Made by a program: the position numbers and the translations under genes. The notes under the pieces were generated by a model. That model did not search any database, had not been told where the DNA came from, and saw nothing but the letters and a program-made list of their open reading frames with translations. 64,000 bases of DNA from Pygmaiobacter massiliensis. GTDB taxonomy: Bacteria > Bacillota > Clostridia > Oscillospirales > Ruminococcaceae. This document shows, one piece after another, positions 32,402-40,957 of the stretch; position 1 is the first letter of the stretch; every line of letters begins with the position of its first letter. Where the stretch lies: assembly GCF_900199435.1 (NCBI RefSeq), contig NZ_OAML01000003.1, forward strand, positions 248,001 to 312,000, given 5' to 3'.

Positions 32402-32710
32402 TTACCTTCTTTCTTTAAAACTGAGGTCGAATATTTCCATAAAGCAGCTTTCTTTCGGTAGCCACTGCTTGTCACTGGAATAACCCGGGTCGAGCTTTTC
32501 CAGCAATTCGAGCAGCTTTGCATTCGGTTCGCCGTCGGCACTGTACCGCTCCACGGTAAGGTCGTGCTGAATCAAATCGCGGCGAAAATCTGAGCCGATG
32601 CCCTCGGCGCTATCCAGAAATGCAATAAAAGGGTAATCATGCGCATCGACAAATGCAGTGTCCGCCACATCTTCGCCCGCTGCCGAGAGGTACAGTTTAA
32701 CGTCCAGCAT
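32402..32710 (-). CDS. Tail completion / head-tail joining protein (Gp17-like)
   Basis: A 102-residue protein just before the tail tube gene, the usual position of a tail terminator. Residues DAHDYPFIAFLDSAEGIGSDFRRDLIQHDLTVERYS and DKQWLPKESCFMEIFDLSFKERR fit the small tail-terminator class, although sequence identity in this class is low. The start is coupled to the upstream HK97 gp10-like gene by a 14-base overlap. Confidence 0.65.
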   Translation of the reverse strand: MLDVKLYLSAAGEDVADTAFVDAHDYPFIAFLDSAEGIGSDFRRDLIQHDLTVERYSADGEPNAKLLELLEKLDPGYSSDKQWLPKESCFMEIFDLSFKERR

Positions 32711-33092
32711 TTTTGATTGCCTCCTTTGCCAGTTCTTCCATGCGCTCCTGCGCCAGCTTCTCGCCGTAAATGATATGCGGAAATGCGTCAGTGCGACCGC
32801 CTTGATGCAGAGCGTGGCCTTTTTCTAGCAGGTGCGTTAACCGATGTTGCCCATTTGCTACACACCATGTGCGCTCGCGCCGATAGTGCGAGTCATAGGT
32901 CTTTTTAATGCGAAATGATTTTACATACTTTTTGGTGTGCTGCTTGAATGTAATGTGGTCTTTGATTTCTTCGTTGGCTTCTTTGGCCACGCGTTCAACG
33001 CTTTCTTTAATGCCCTCGGTCACGTCGTTCGAATATTGTTCGAGCTCTTTCATCAACGCGGCAGCAAGGTTGTCCGGGGTTACTTCTTTCAT
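32697..33092 (-). CDS. HK97 gp10-like head-tail connector protein
   Basis: A 131-residue protein with a helical N-terminus (LAAALMKELEQYSNDVTEGIKESVERVAKEANEE) and the block YVKSFRIKKTY...RLTHLLEKGHALHQGGRTDAFPHI, the family pattern of HK97 gp10 proteins. It sits in the fixed order connector-connector-gp10-terminator. Start overlaps the upstream gene by 4 bases. Confidence 0.85.
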   Translation of the reverse strand: MKEVTPDNLAAALMKELEQYSNDVTEGIKESVERVAKEANEEIKDHITFKQHTKKYVKSFRIKKTYDSHYRRERTWCVANGQHRLTHLLEKGHALHQGGRTDAFPHIIYGEKLAQERMEELAKEAIKNAGR

Positions 33093-33418
33093 GGAATCGC
33101 CCCGATTCTTTTAAGCGTCAGCACCATGCAGGGCGGGTTGGTATCTCGTACAGGCTGCAGTTGCTCAATTTTGTAGCGTTCGCTGCCAATCACGACATTG
33201 TCGTGCGGGTCAATCCCGGTACGGTAGGGAATATGAACAACGCGGCTGATTTCTGTACTGGCGGTGCGCGCTGCGTAAAAGCGTTTAAAGCTAACGGTGC
33301 GCTCACCAAAACGAATGCCCGCGGCCTTTTGCGGACCTGGCTTGTTGGCCAAGGTTTCAAACACCGAAAGCCGTCCATCGTTAAAGGTCACAAAATCAGT
33401 AGGTACTTTGATTTTCAA
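33089..33418 (-). CDS. Head-tail adaptor (stopper) protein
   Basis: A 109-residue protein if it starts at TTG (33418), which follows AGGTGG by 9 bases; the frame is open 30 codons further but that part overlaps the upstream connector gene in full. The segment VTFNDGRLSVFE...FGERTVSFKRFYAARTASTEISRVVHIPYR fits SPP1 gp16-like stoppers. Expected role: closing the head-tail connector after DNA packaging. Confidence 0.75.
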   Translation of the reverse strand: MKIKVPTDFVTFNDGRLSVFETLANKPGPQKAAGIRFGERTVSFKRFYAARTASTEISRVVHIPYRTGIDPHDNVVIGSERYKIEQLQPVRDTNPPCMVLTLKRIGAIP

Positions 33419-33713
33419 CTGGTACCACCACCTGACTGAGAAAATTGAGCGAAACCAATTCGCTTGAAAAGTTCTTTTCAAACATTTCGAGCGCCTGTGC
33501 ATTGGCATACCGGCAACGGGCCATCAACAAATCGCGCGGCAACCCCGGCGCTATAAAATCAAGCGGAGCGCCTGCAACTACCTGCAGACGCTCCATTGCT
33601 GATTTTATGTAACCGTTGACGCGCTTTTTTGTGGCATCATCGTCGTTAGCCACCAGCTCTTCCATTACATCACGCAGCAGCTCTTCCAGCTGCTCTTGTG
33701 TAGGTTCTGCCAT
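33396..33713 (-). CDS. Head-tail connector protein (gp6-like)
   Basis: A 105-residue helical protein (TQEQLEELLRDVMEELVANDDDATKKRVNGYIKSAMERL; PRDLLMARCRYANAQALEMFEKNF), the typical first connector after the capsid gene in HK97-type phages. AGGAGG precedes the ATG. Confidence 0.8.
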   Translation of the reverse strand: MAEPTQEQLEELLRDVMEELVANDDDATKKRVNGYIKSAMERLQVVAGAPLDFIAPGLPRDLLMARCRYANAQALEMFEKNFSSELVSLNFLSQVVVPVENQSTY

Positions 33714-33733
33714 GGTGAGCCCTCCTTACTTGG

Positions 33734-34963
33734 CTATGCCTGCGCTTTGGTGGTCACAACGCCTTTGACTTCCTCAACGATTGCAGAAGTGGCGACTGTG
33801 CCTTTAACGGATACCGGCAGCGCGGCTTCCTTGAGGTTGGTGATGTCAGCAATCACGAAAGCATTTTCGTCGAGCGGTCTGCCGTTGCCGTACATTTTGG
33901 TCAGATAGACGCGCTCATCATCGAGGAAACGAACGCTGTCGTCATACTCAATTTTGCCACCGATACCGCCTTTGCCTACACCCATGAAATAACGAGATGC
34001 AAGACCGAAAATAGCTTTGTTTGTGGGGACGTTGATATCCTGCACAATCTTGGTGGGGTACGGCATGACGTTGTTGCGGTAGGTGCCATCCGGCAGCAGC
34101 AGAGTAGTGGCAGGCATGATTTTTTCAAAGTAGTCCACCGGGTTCACCACCATCAGCAATTCCGGCACAACGCGGGTACGGCCGTTCGGGCCAGTAGCGA
34201 TGGTCTTTGCAATGCCGCCGATGGTTTTCGGAGTGATTTCGGTAAGTGTGATTGCTTCTTTGTCGGGATAGACACCACTCTGCACGTTAGCGGTTGCGGA
34301 AACATCTTTGAGCATGCCAATCGGCTGGTCCTTACCGGTACCGGCCACCACTGCTTTACAGAGAGCACCGCCGAGGGCTTCGGTCAAAACTGCACGCACA
34401 TATGCGTCAATCCATGCCGGGCCAGCGTCCAGCATGTCTTTGCTGACAGGCATAAACGCAGTCAGCTTGTTGGTGGTGATGTCGATTTTGCCGATAGCAC
34501 CTTCCAGCTCTTCGGTGATTTTACTGCCAAGCGCGCCCCACATAGCGAGCTGAACGCCTTTTTTGTTGATCAGCATCTTGGTGACTGCTGCGGTGTTTTG
34601 TACATTGATTGCGCCGAGCAAGGGGAACGCGGTAGAGACATCATCCAGCACTGCGTCAATGACGGTTTCCGGCATGTCGTTTTCAAGACCGGTAAAAGCC
34701 TGCTTGATATCTCCGGTGCGTACTGCCTGCATCATGGCGGTGTAGAATCCCTCTTCGGCGCTGGTCAGCTGGCGCACGCCGCGCTTTGCCATAATCTGCT
34801 GGTCGCCGGTGCGCTGGAATGCTTTGAAATCGGCCACCACTTCCTGCTGAATGCCCATGGCAAAATCAGCGAGTGCTTCGGTCAGCTCTTCGGCATTCTG
34901 GGAAGCGAGCGCGGTGTTGAGTTTTTCTTTGAGTTCGTTTTTTACTACATCTTTGCTTCTCAT
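33734..34963 (-). CDS. Major capsid protein (HK97 fold)
   Basis: A 409-residue protein. The N-terminal 110 residues are charged and helical (VVKNELKEKLNTALASQNAEELTEALADF), resembling the scaffolding delta domain removed by the prohead protease; the HK97-fold part begins near GDIKQAFTGLENDMPETV and includes TNKLTAFMPVSKDMLDAGPAWIDAYV and KLYDLSE-like strands. AAGGAG precedes the ATG, and the protease gene lies just upstream. Confidence 0.92.
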   Translation of the reverse strand: MRSKDVVKNELKEKLNTALASQNAEELTEALADFAMGIQQEVVADFKAFQRTGDQQIMAKRGVRQLTSAEEGFYTAMMQAVRTGDIKQAFTGLENDMPETVIDAVLDDVSTAFPLLGAINVQNTAAVTKMLINKKGVQLAMWGALGSKITEELEGAIGKIDITTNKLTAFMPVSKDMLDAGPAWIDAYVRAVLTEALGGALCKAVVAGTGKDQPIGMLKDVSATANVQSGVYPDKEAITLTEITPKTIGGIAKTIATGPNGRTRVVPELLMVVNPVDYFEKIMPATTLLLPDGTYRNNVMPYPTKIVQDINVPTNKAIFGLASRYFMGVGKGGIGGKIEYDDSVRFLDDERVYLTKMYGNGRPLDENAFVIADITNLKEAALPVSVKGTVATSAIVEEVKGVVTTKAQA

Positions 34964-34968
34964 ATTCG

Positions 34969-35715
34969 TTACTCCTTTTTGGTGGCGAACGCTGCCATCA
35001 GCTGTTCTGCGATGGTTTTGTTCTGTGTAAATTCTTGTGGCACACTTTGTGCCGGTGCGGGTTTTCCTCTTCCAGTGGCGAGCGCCTGCGCTTTTGCGGC
35101 ATCCAGCCGCTGCTGTGCAATATCTTCCACGGACTCTTTTGCCGCGATGCGGTCCGCAAGGCCATACTTAACGCAGGTCTCGGCATCCAGCCAGCTCTCT
35201 GCATCAAGCAGGGTAGTGAGCGTGGCTTCGTCCAGTTTGTCGCCAGCTTTTTCGAGATACGCTTTACAACTTGCGGTGTCGATGACTTCAAGGTCATCCG
35301 CTGCCTTGCGCAATTCTTTCGGGTTGCCACAGGCACACATCCAAGCGTGATGAATCATCATCAGCGTATTGCTGCCCATAACGACATCATCGCCCACCAT
35401 GGCAATGACGCTTGCCGCGCTGCAGGCGAAGCCGTCCACATACACGGTTTTGTGCGCGCTATGCCGTTTGAGCTGATTGTAAATGGCCATCGCTTCTGAT
35501 ACATCCCCGCCGTAGGAATTGATGAAGAGATTGATTTGTGAAACGTTTCCGGCCGCATCGAGAATATTTTTCATGTGCTTTGCCGAAGTGTCGCTCTCAA
35601 TCACTTCACCCGTCCACCAGTCGCGCCCGTCGGCCGCGATGTCGTCATACAGATAGATGTCCAGCGTTTCCGCTGCCTGCTTTGCCACCCACATGGTTTT
35701 TACCGGTTTACTCAT
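34969..35715 (-). CDS. ClpP-like prohead protease
   Basis: A 248-residue serine protease of the ClpP/S14 family used by HK97-like phages to mature the capsid. Typical blocks are LYDDIAADGRDWWTG, INLFINSYGGDVSEAMAIYNQL, the nucleophile region VDGFACSAASVIAMVG (Ser in the AAS pattern) and the catalytic His in LMMIHHAWM. The chosen ATG follows AAGGAGGTG by 9 bases and overlaps the portal stop codon; a start 7 codons upstream is also open. Confidence 0.9.
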   Translation of the reverse strand: MSKPVKTMWVAKQAAETLDIYLYDDIAADGRDWWTGEVIESDTSAKHMKNILDAAGNVSQINLFINSYGGDVSEAMAIYNQLKRHSAHKTVYVDGFACSAASVIAMVGDDVVMGSNTLMMIHHAWMCACGNPKELRKAADDLEVIDTASCKAYLEKAGDKLDEATLTTLLDAESWLDAETCVKYGLADRIAAKESVEDIAQQRLDAAKAQALATGRGKPAPAQSVPQEFTQNKTIAEQLMAAFATKKE

Positions 35716-36853
35716 TTTGTGTTTCACCTCCTTCAAGGTCTGCCAGATTTTTCGTCAGCCAGTGCTTTTTGCTCCACCATGTGTTCAATGGCACAGCGCC
35801 GACCAATTCACGGATTTCATCAATGCAGAAAATGCCGTCTGCAATGAGCTTGTCTGCCTTTTCTGCGATGCTGAATATGTCGATGTGCTTGATGCACATG
35901 GTGTTGATTTTAAGGCACGAGCCAGCGAGAACGCTCTTCTTGCCGTAATATTTGCGATTCACTTCGGTGACGATGATATCAACAATATGGTCGATGCAGA
36001 ACGTGAGGAATTCGTCCACCACGCTATCCACATTTGCAATGTTGCCCAGCAGCAGCGAGGGGTTGATTTTAAATGCCTGCGCCACGCGGGTGAATGCTTC
36101 TTCTGTGATTTTGGCGATGTCACCAACCTCGCTTGTACTTTTCTTGCTGCCCTCACCGGTGATTTCTTCATATTCCACGCCTTTTGGCAGCACCACTAAT
36201 GCGTTTTCATCGCTGTAGTAGGATTTAAAGCGTCTACCATAAAGGTCGTCAAGGGCTTTCTGCCACTTCTCATCTTTCGTGGGAATGGTGTCTGTTTTCA
36301 CTACACCCTTGCGTCCACCAGCGCGTTTGTACTTGCCGACGGCCAAAGTCAGCAGGTCGGCATATCCGGCCATTACACCGGACAGCAGAGCGCGAATGTC
36401 CTTGTTTGCGTATGTAAAGTAAAGGACCTCATCAGCGGAAAAGCTGCGCAGAAATGTAAAATCTTTGCGCGTGACGTTGCTGAACTTGTCCGGAAAAAGC
36501 GCATATTCGTCATGCGTGAAGCTGTCTGCAATTATGAGCTGACCGTTCATTTCCACGACAAGACACTCGTTGTAATAGAGCATCTTTGCGACGACCTCAT
36601 GCCAAAACTGGTTTGAGTTCTGATTTTTGTTCGGCTCTACGTTGAAGGTGTAATAGTCATCGCCTTTTACTTGCTTGCCTTTCAGCATGGTGCGAAATTC
36701 GCACTTTGCAATGGTACCGGCAATCAAATTGATTGCCATCTGAATTGCAAAATCTTCGACCGCCAGCTGGTATCGCGCCGACTCTAACTTTTGGTTGACG
36801 TTGATCGTTTCTGCACTGGTAAAGATATTGCGCAGCATCTCAACAAGTTTCAC
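35708..36853 (-). CDS. Portal protein (HK97 family)
   Basis: A 381-residue portal of the HK97 family. It contains YNECLVVEMNGQLIIADSF, the VEYEEITGEGSKKSTSEVGDIAKITEEAFTRVAQAFKINPSLL block and NVDSVVDEFLTFCIDHIVDIIVTEVNRKYYG typical of the family. It forms the dodecameric channel for DNA packaging. The start is GTG after AGGAGG. Confidence 0.92.
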   Translation of the reverse strand: MKLVEMLRNIFTSAETINVNQKLESARYQLAVEDFAIQMAINLIAGTIAKCEFRTMLKGKQVKGDDYYTFNVEPNKNQNSNQFWHEVVAKMLYYNECLVVEMNGQLIIADSFTHDEYALFPDKFSNVTRKDFTFLRSFSADEVLYFTYANKDIRALLSGVMAGYADLLTLAVGKYKRAGGRKGVVKTDTIPTKDEKWQKALDDLYGRRFKSYYSDENALVVLPKGVEYEEITGEGSKKSTSEVGDIAKITEEAFTRVAQAFKINPSLLLGNIANVDSVVDEFLTFCIDHIVDIIVTEVNRKYYGKKSVLAGSCLKINTMCIKHIDIFSIAEKADKLIADGIFCIDEIRELVGAVPLNTWWSKKHWLTKNLADLEGGETQNE

Positions 36854-36864
36854 TGATTCGCCTC

Positions 36865-38532
36865 CTAATAGCTGTAAACCTGTGCAGGTTCATATTCTCC
36901 GCTGTCGTCTTCGCAGTCCTGCAGGCTTTCGCTTGCACACACCGCCGAGACCAGCGCCATGAACCCATCGGTTTTGCGTGATTTCTTTTCTTTTTTGAGA
37001 TAGTACATATTTCCATCATCGTTTGCCGTGACATAGGTATTATTGATATACCAGTTCATCAGCTCATTGTTTTCACCCCAGACAATTGATTGGTTAAGAA
37101 AAATGCTAGTGATTACCGGTGCCCAACGCATCACAGTAACGCGCTTTGTCAAAAGAATATTATTTCTCCCGCCCCGGTCAGTGTCAAAACCGCAGTTCTT
37201 GAGCGCTTTTGCAATCCAGGTGTAGCGGAAACCATCCATGCCAATATAGGAAATATCGTATGTTTCACCCATCTTTTCGAGCCACTCTGCCACAATGTCT
37301 GGTGATATTTCAGGGGCATCTACATAAGTAAGCAAGCCCATCTCTGCCCATTTATCCAGTGGTGCTTTGATAGCTGGAAGATCATACGAAGCACGGCACA
37401 CCCAAGTGTGCGAAAGCCAATAATAGATGCCGTCTTTTTTGAAAAGCAACCCAGCTGCCACAAAGTCGGTTGTTTTGGCATAGTCGATGCCCGCGACGCA
37501 AGGCATACCGCGCAGGTCTGGCAGAGGCTTATTTGCAGCGAGAATATTTGACCATTCGGTAACATCGTCCTCTAAGCGTTCCGGCGGCAAGTTCATCCGC
37601 TTGGACATAAAAGAAGCAGCAGCCGATGGCTTTTGCTTGTAAGAGGCATACTCCGAAATAAGCTGTTGCATTAATACTGGAAAGTGGGTTAAAGAAGGAT
37701 TGGCCTTGTGCCACATAAGAGGATTGTCTACTTCGTCCGGACTGTCTAACCGACAGATGAATGGGAGAAGTCCACCGTCGTCCTGCCCCCGGTGGAGAAT
37801 GTCTTCCGCCAAACGCTTCAAATCATCCAAGGGGCCGCCTCGGATATTTCCATCTGTGGTGATAATTGTTTTGCGTGGGAATTCTTTTTTGCCAAGTCCG
37901 GTGGTGGCCGTGTCTACCATGCGGTAATCTTCATAGGCGTGATATTCGTCAAAAACAACCGCACCCGGCCTGCCACCGTCTTTGGTTTTAAAGCCAGACG
38001 TGCGAAACCGGATTCGACTCTTTGTTTTCTTATTTGTGATGCACTCACTGTTCCAGTGAAAGTATTTTTCCAGTGTTCCTTTATGAGCGTCCAGAACATC
38101 GCGTACATCGTCTGGACTGGTTCTGGCTTGATCTTCACTGGTGGCAAAAATATCGACATCATATTTAGGAACACCGTTAATTGGTGTAATCCAGCAGAAA
38201 CTTTCAAAAGCGAGATATCCATTTTTACCAGCGCCACGACCTACCAATGCCAAAAGGTTAGGCCAGCGCAGCAGACCACTTTCACGCCAATAAGTACAAT
38301 TGTGAAGAGTAAAAACGAAAATCTCCCACGAAAGCAATTTGAAAGGGAAGTACTTCTGCTGTGCCAAATACCGGTGAAGTTGGTCTTCATCAATATAAAT
38401 ATCTTGAGTATTGAAGCAATGCTCTACATGGTCACACAACGCAATTTGGTCTTTACACTGCGGCACAGTGGCTGCCCTGACATATGCGATATAGTTGGCA
38501 ACTTCGGGTGGTAGTTTAACCAAGGTCGCCAT
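36865..38532 (-). CDS. Terminase large subunit
   Basis: A 555-residue packaging motor. The ATPase half has LVGRGAGKNGYLAF (Walker A variant), VVFDEYHAYEDYRMVDTATTGLGKK (Walker B with catalytic Glu) and TTDGN; the nuclease half has VAGIDYAKTTDFVAAGLL and DAPEISPDIVAEWLEKMGETYDISYIGMDGFR, supplying the acidic metal ligands. The start chosen (MATLVKLPPEV) overlaps the small subunit gene by 17 bases. Confidence 0.95.
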   Translation of the reverse strand: MATLVKLPPEVANYIAYVRAATVPQCKDQIALCDHVEHCFNTQDIYIDEDQLHRYLAQQKYFPFKLLSWEIFVFTLHNCTYWRESGLLRWPNLLALVGRGAGKNGYLAFESFCWITPINGVPKYDVDIFATSEDQARTSPDDVRDVLDAHKGTLEKYFHWNSECITNKKTKSRIRFRTSGFKTKDGGRPGAVVFDEYHAYEDYRMVDTATTGLGKKEFPRKTIITTDGNIRGGPLDDLKRLAEDILHRGQDDGGLLPFICRLDSPDEVDNPLMWHKANPSLTHFPVLMQQLISEYASYKQKPSAAASFMSKRMNLPPERLEDDVTEWSNILAANKPLPDLRGMPCVAGIDYAKTTDFVAAGLLFKKDGIYYWLSHTWVCRASYDLPAIKAPLDKWAEMGLLTYVDAPEISPDIVAEWLEKMGETYDISYIGMDGFRYTWIAKALKNCGFDTDRGGRNNILLTKRVTVMRWAPVITSIFLNQSIVWGENNELMNWYINNTYVTANDDGNMYYLKKEKKSRKTDGFMALVSAVCASESLQDCEDDSGEYEPAQVYSY

Positions 38533-38845
38533 CTGCCTCACTGCCGGAGCCGCCGGCGATCTTTTCGGTACTCAGTCCCATAGAGGAAATAATAGCGAGC
38601 ATTTGGCGCGAATATACGATTGCATTTTTCACCGACGGATTCTCCTTTTCGTACTCTTTGCCCGCTGCTGAATAAGCGGTATACGTGTGCCCTCGCGCTG
38701 CAATATCGTGCTTCATATGCTCAAGCTGTTTAAAGAAAAAGACGTAATCTTCAATCATTGAACGATATAAATCAACATCTGCACCTTTGCTTTTTAGCTG
38801 CTGTGTCAGCGATTCTCGGATTCTTTTTTCTGAAAATTTGGCCAT
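38516..38845 (-). CDS. Terminase small subunit, P27 family
   Basis: A 109-residue protein matching the P27 family of small terminases: KGADVDLYRSMIEDYVFFFKQLEHMKHDIAARGHTYTA and ENPSVKNAIVYSRQMLAIISSMGLS. It recognises phage DNA for packaging. AAGGAGG precedes the ATG. The adjacent HNH gene suggests a cos-type packaging mechanism. Confidence 0.9.
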   Translation of the reverse strand: MAKFSEKRIRESLTQQLKSKGADVDLYRSMIEDYVFFFKQLEHMKHDIAARGHTYTAYSAAGKEYEKENPSVKNAIVYSRQMLAIISSMGLSTEKIAGGSGSEADGDLG

Positions 38846-38870
38846 ATTCTACCTACCTCCTTCTCAATTT

Positions 38871-38890
38871 TTTCTCACGCGCGCGAGAAA
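38871..38890. other. Palindrome between terminase and HNH genes, candidate packaging site
   Basis: TTTCTC and GAGAAA arms enclose ACGCGCGC; the whole 20 bases is nearly self-complementary. Nearby are CCGGAACACGG and the G-rich ACCGGGGGGACT. HNH-plus-terminase phages cut at cos sites near this position, but no overhang can be assigned from sequence alone. Confidence 0.35.
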
Positions 38891-38962
38891 CCGGAACACG
38901 GTACCCCTCTCTTTCCCGTTCTGCCCATGCTGGCCGCTTTTTGAATTATTTGACCGGGGGGA

Positions 38963-39295
38963 CTACCATTTTTCATCATTCCACTTGCTTTTTGGGACAG
39001 ATTTGGGCGCTTTGTGGTGTCTTTGATAATGGCACTCATCGCACAATGCAGTAAGGTTGCTTTTAGTCAATGCCAGCCAAGGAAACTTGCGGAGCGGCTT
39101 CTCGTGGTGCACCGTGGTGGCGGGTGTGTAGAGTCCTTTGGTCCTACAGTCCTGGCATTCATAATGCTGTTCTTTCAAAACCAATGCTCGAAGGTGAACC
39201 CACGGCTTACAGATATAAAAGCCGTGAATGTTATCCGCTGCCACTAATTCTTGTATCCAACGTGTGAGCCCTTCTGGTGTGTACCGCTGATTCAT
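38963..39295 (-). CDS. HNH endonuclease (packaging-associated)
   Basis: A 110-residue HNH nuclease with paired Cys zinc ligands and the motif VHHEKPLRKFPWLALTKSNLTALCDECHYQRH; the His-His, Asn and final His fit the H-N-H active site. It sits next to the terminase genes, as in cos phages where such an enzyme helps the terminase cut the DNA ends. The ATG is preceded by AGAGGT; a longer frame upstream lacks a ribosome site. Confidence 0.88.
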   Translation of the reverse strand: MNQRYTPEGLTRWIQELVAADNIHGFYICKPWVHLRALVLKEQHYECQDCRTKGLYTPATTVHHEKPLRKFPWLALTKSNLTALCDECHYQRHHKAPKSVPKSKWNDEKW

Positions 39296-39308
39296 AGACC
39301 TCTGTTTC

Positions 39309-40022
39309 CTATCTCGTTTTGGCAATGTTGAAATACTCTTTGTCGAGTTCAAATCCTACATACTCGCGGCCAGCGTTTATTGCAGCAACTTTGGTTGTTC
39401 CGCTGCCCATACAACAATCAAGAACAAGCTGTCCCGGTTCGGTGTATGTCCGGATGAGATACTCGAACAGAGCAACCGGCTTTTGTGTAGGATGTAGCCC
39501 GTCACGCTGGCAAGCGAATGTGAGTATTTGGCGCGGATAATTTGTGTATCTGCTGGTATATGGCTTTCCGAGCGTTGTGCGATACACATAATCACCGGAG
39601 TCTTTTCTCCCTGACTGCATTTTTGGATTTGAAATCGCAATGAGCCCTTGCGGATTGTAAGTGGGCGTTTTCCTGTAGAACACAACAACATCCTCAACGC
39701 AGCGCAACGGTTGGTATTTTGCAAATGGAAAGCCTGTTACTTGGTTTTTATGCCAGTACCACAGGTATTTAAAATGCCGCCTGTTGCTGTTGATTAAATC
39801 TGTTGTGAAAGGCTGGGCCGCAGTGAATACCATTGCTCCGTTTGGCTTCACGACTCGATTGAGCTGTTTCCATAACTGGTCAAACGGTATGATGCTATCC
39901 CACCGGCAGTCTGTTGTGCCATATGGCAAGTCGGTTAGCAGCATGTCCACCGAATTGTCCGGCAGCAGACTCATGCCTGCAATACAATCCATGTTGTAAA
40001 TTTGATTCCTGTAATTCTCCAT
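39309..40022 (-). CDS. DNA methyltransferase (N6-adenine/N4-cytosine type)
   Basis: A 237-residue beta-class methyltransferase. The catalytic motif is LLTDLPYGTTDCRWD (D-x-P-Y type) near residue 30, and the SAM-binding motif VLDCCMGSGTTKVAAINAGREYVGFELD is at the C-terminus. Phage copies often protect the phage genome from host restriction; no cognate restriction gene is seen. AGGAGG precedes the ATG. Confidence 0.92.
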   Translation of the reverse strand: MENYRNQIYNMDCIAGMSLLPDNSVDMLLTDLPYGTTDCRWDSIIPFDQLWKQLNRVVKPNGAMVFTAAQPFTTDLINSNRRHFKYLWYWHKNQVTGFPFAKYQPLRCVEDVVVFYRKTPTYNPQGLIAISNPKMQSGRKDSGDYVYRTTLGKPYTSRYTNYPRQILTFACQRDGLHPTQKPVALFEYLIRTYTEPGQLVLDCCMGSGTTKVAAINAGREYVGFELDKEYFNIAKTR

Positions 40023-40069
40023 GTCGTCCTCCTATCAAGTGCGACCGGAACTACAACGAGCGAAATTCC

Positions 40070-40200
40070 CCAGCGCCGCCTCATGCAGCTGCGCGCTGGC
40101 ATAAAAATACCTGCCGCGAGGAAACGACAGGTATATAAGCGGGTGGAGGTTAACCCGCAAAATAGAAAACCGCCTGCGGTTTCCCGTGTGGCGGTTTTTT
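40070..40200 (-). promoter_or_regulatory. Row of four hairpins between the late regulator and the late genes
   Basis: In about 130 bases four inverted repeats follow each other: CCAGCGC/GCGCTGG (40070/40093), ATACCTG/CAGGTAT (40107/40128), GCGGGT/ACCCGC (40139/40153) and AAACCGCC/GGCGGTTT (40167/40190), the last with T-rich flanks as in a terminator. The block separates the late regulator gene from methyltransferase, HNH and terminase. A leader with terminator and possibly antitermination control of late transcription is likely; no promoter was assigned with confidence. Confidence 0.5.
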
Positions 40201-40240
40201 CTATGCTATAAGTTTACTACCTTTTTTTGGCTCTAGGATA

Positions 40241-40654
40241 TCAACCTGCTTCTTCGAGCAGTCCAAAGTTCTGTGCAACCAGTCGAATGAACTCGCCATG
40301 CCAGCGAATAACGGTAGGCTCTGAGCTGTGTACTTCCATGGCTGCGCCCACTAATCTATGCGTCCGGTCCCAGTACACGAGCTTTATTACTTTGATGCGC
40401 GCTTCACCATCGCTATAAGTCTTTGTGGTCTCTATGGCGTTGTGCACAGCATTATACTCTATCTGGTTTACTGTTGACATTTGCCGAAGAGCAGCCGCGG
40501 CTGTTGGATCTGATATCCCGGCACCGTGCGGCATCCCGCTGAACTGCGTGGTAATTTTCGTTTGTTTTAGCTCCTCGTATTCTGCTGCAAGTGCCGGGTA
40601 TCTTCGAATCATTCCCTTTATGTACGGCCACCAGTCATACCGTGGTTTACTCAA
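40241..40654 (-). CDS. Phage late transcriptional regulator (RinA/ArpU-like)
   Basis: A 137-residue protein starting at TTG. The middle has ALRQMSTVNQIEYNAVHNAIETTKTYSDGEARIKVIKLVYWD, and the C-terminus VIRWHGEFIRLVAQNFGLLEEAG resembles a region-4-like HTH. Proteins of this kind occupy the end of the early region in Firmicute siphophages and activate the packaging and structural genes. Here it lies directly before the late genes and the row of hairpins. Confidence 0.75.
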   Translation of the reverse strand: MSKPRYDWWPYIKGMIRRYPALAAEYEELKQTKITTQFSGMPHGAGISDPTAAAALRQMSTVNQIEYNAVHNAIETTKTYSDGEARIKVIKLVYWDRTHRLVGAAMEVHSSEPTVIRWHGEFIRLVAQNFGLLEEAG

Positions 40655-40684
40655 TTTGTCATCTTCCTCTCTGCTGCGATTTCA

Positions 40685-40957
40685 TCAATGGTTGGCATCC
40701 TGTTCGCTTTCAACAAAATCAGACTTATTGACATACTCAACCAAACATTTGTTTTCCCCAGTTAACATTATTTGCAGAACAACTATTTCTTTGCTTTCAT
40801 AACTTCCGTTTAGGCGAGGTGACTTGTCTAAAAACACATATGAATCTTTTTCTATTGTTCTAACGCAGATTTTACTTTTGGGGTGTGATTTTCTCAATGT
40901 TCCGCTAACGGCGTTTATGTTGTATGAAAACTGATTGTTGAGATTTGTGTTAAACAT
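40685..40957 (-). CDS. Hypothetical early phage protein
   Basis: A 90-residue protein with AGGAGG before its ATG; the frame is open further upstream but overlaps the HNH gene. Its centre has a run of beta-prone residues (KICVRTIEKDSYVFLDKSP; EIVVLQIMLTGENKCLVEY). No family recognised. It overlaps the HNH gene end by 8 bases. Confidence 0.6.
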   Translation of the reverse strand: MFNTNLNNQFSYNINAVSGTLRKSHPKSKICVRTIEKDSYVFLDKSPRLNGSYESKEIVVLQIMLTGENKCLVEYVNKSDFVESEQDANH

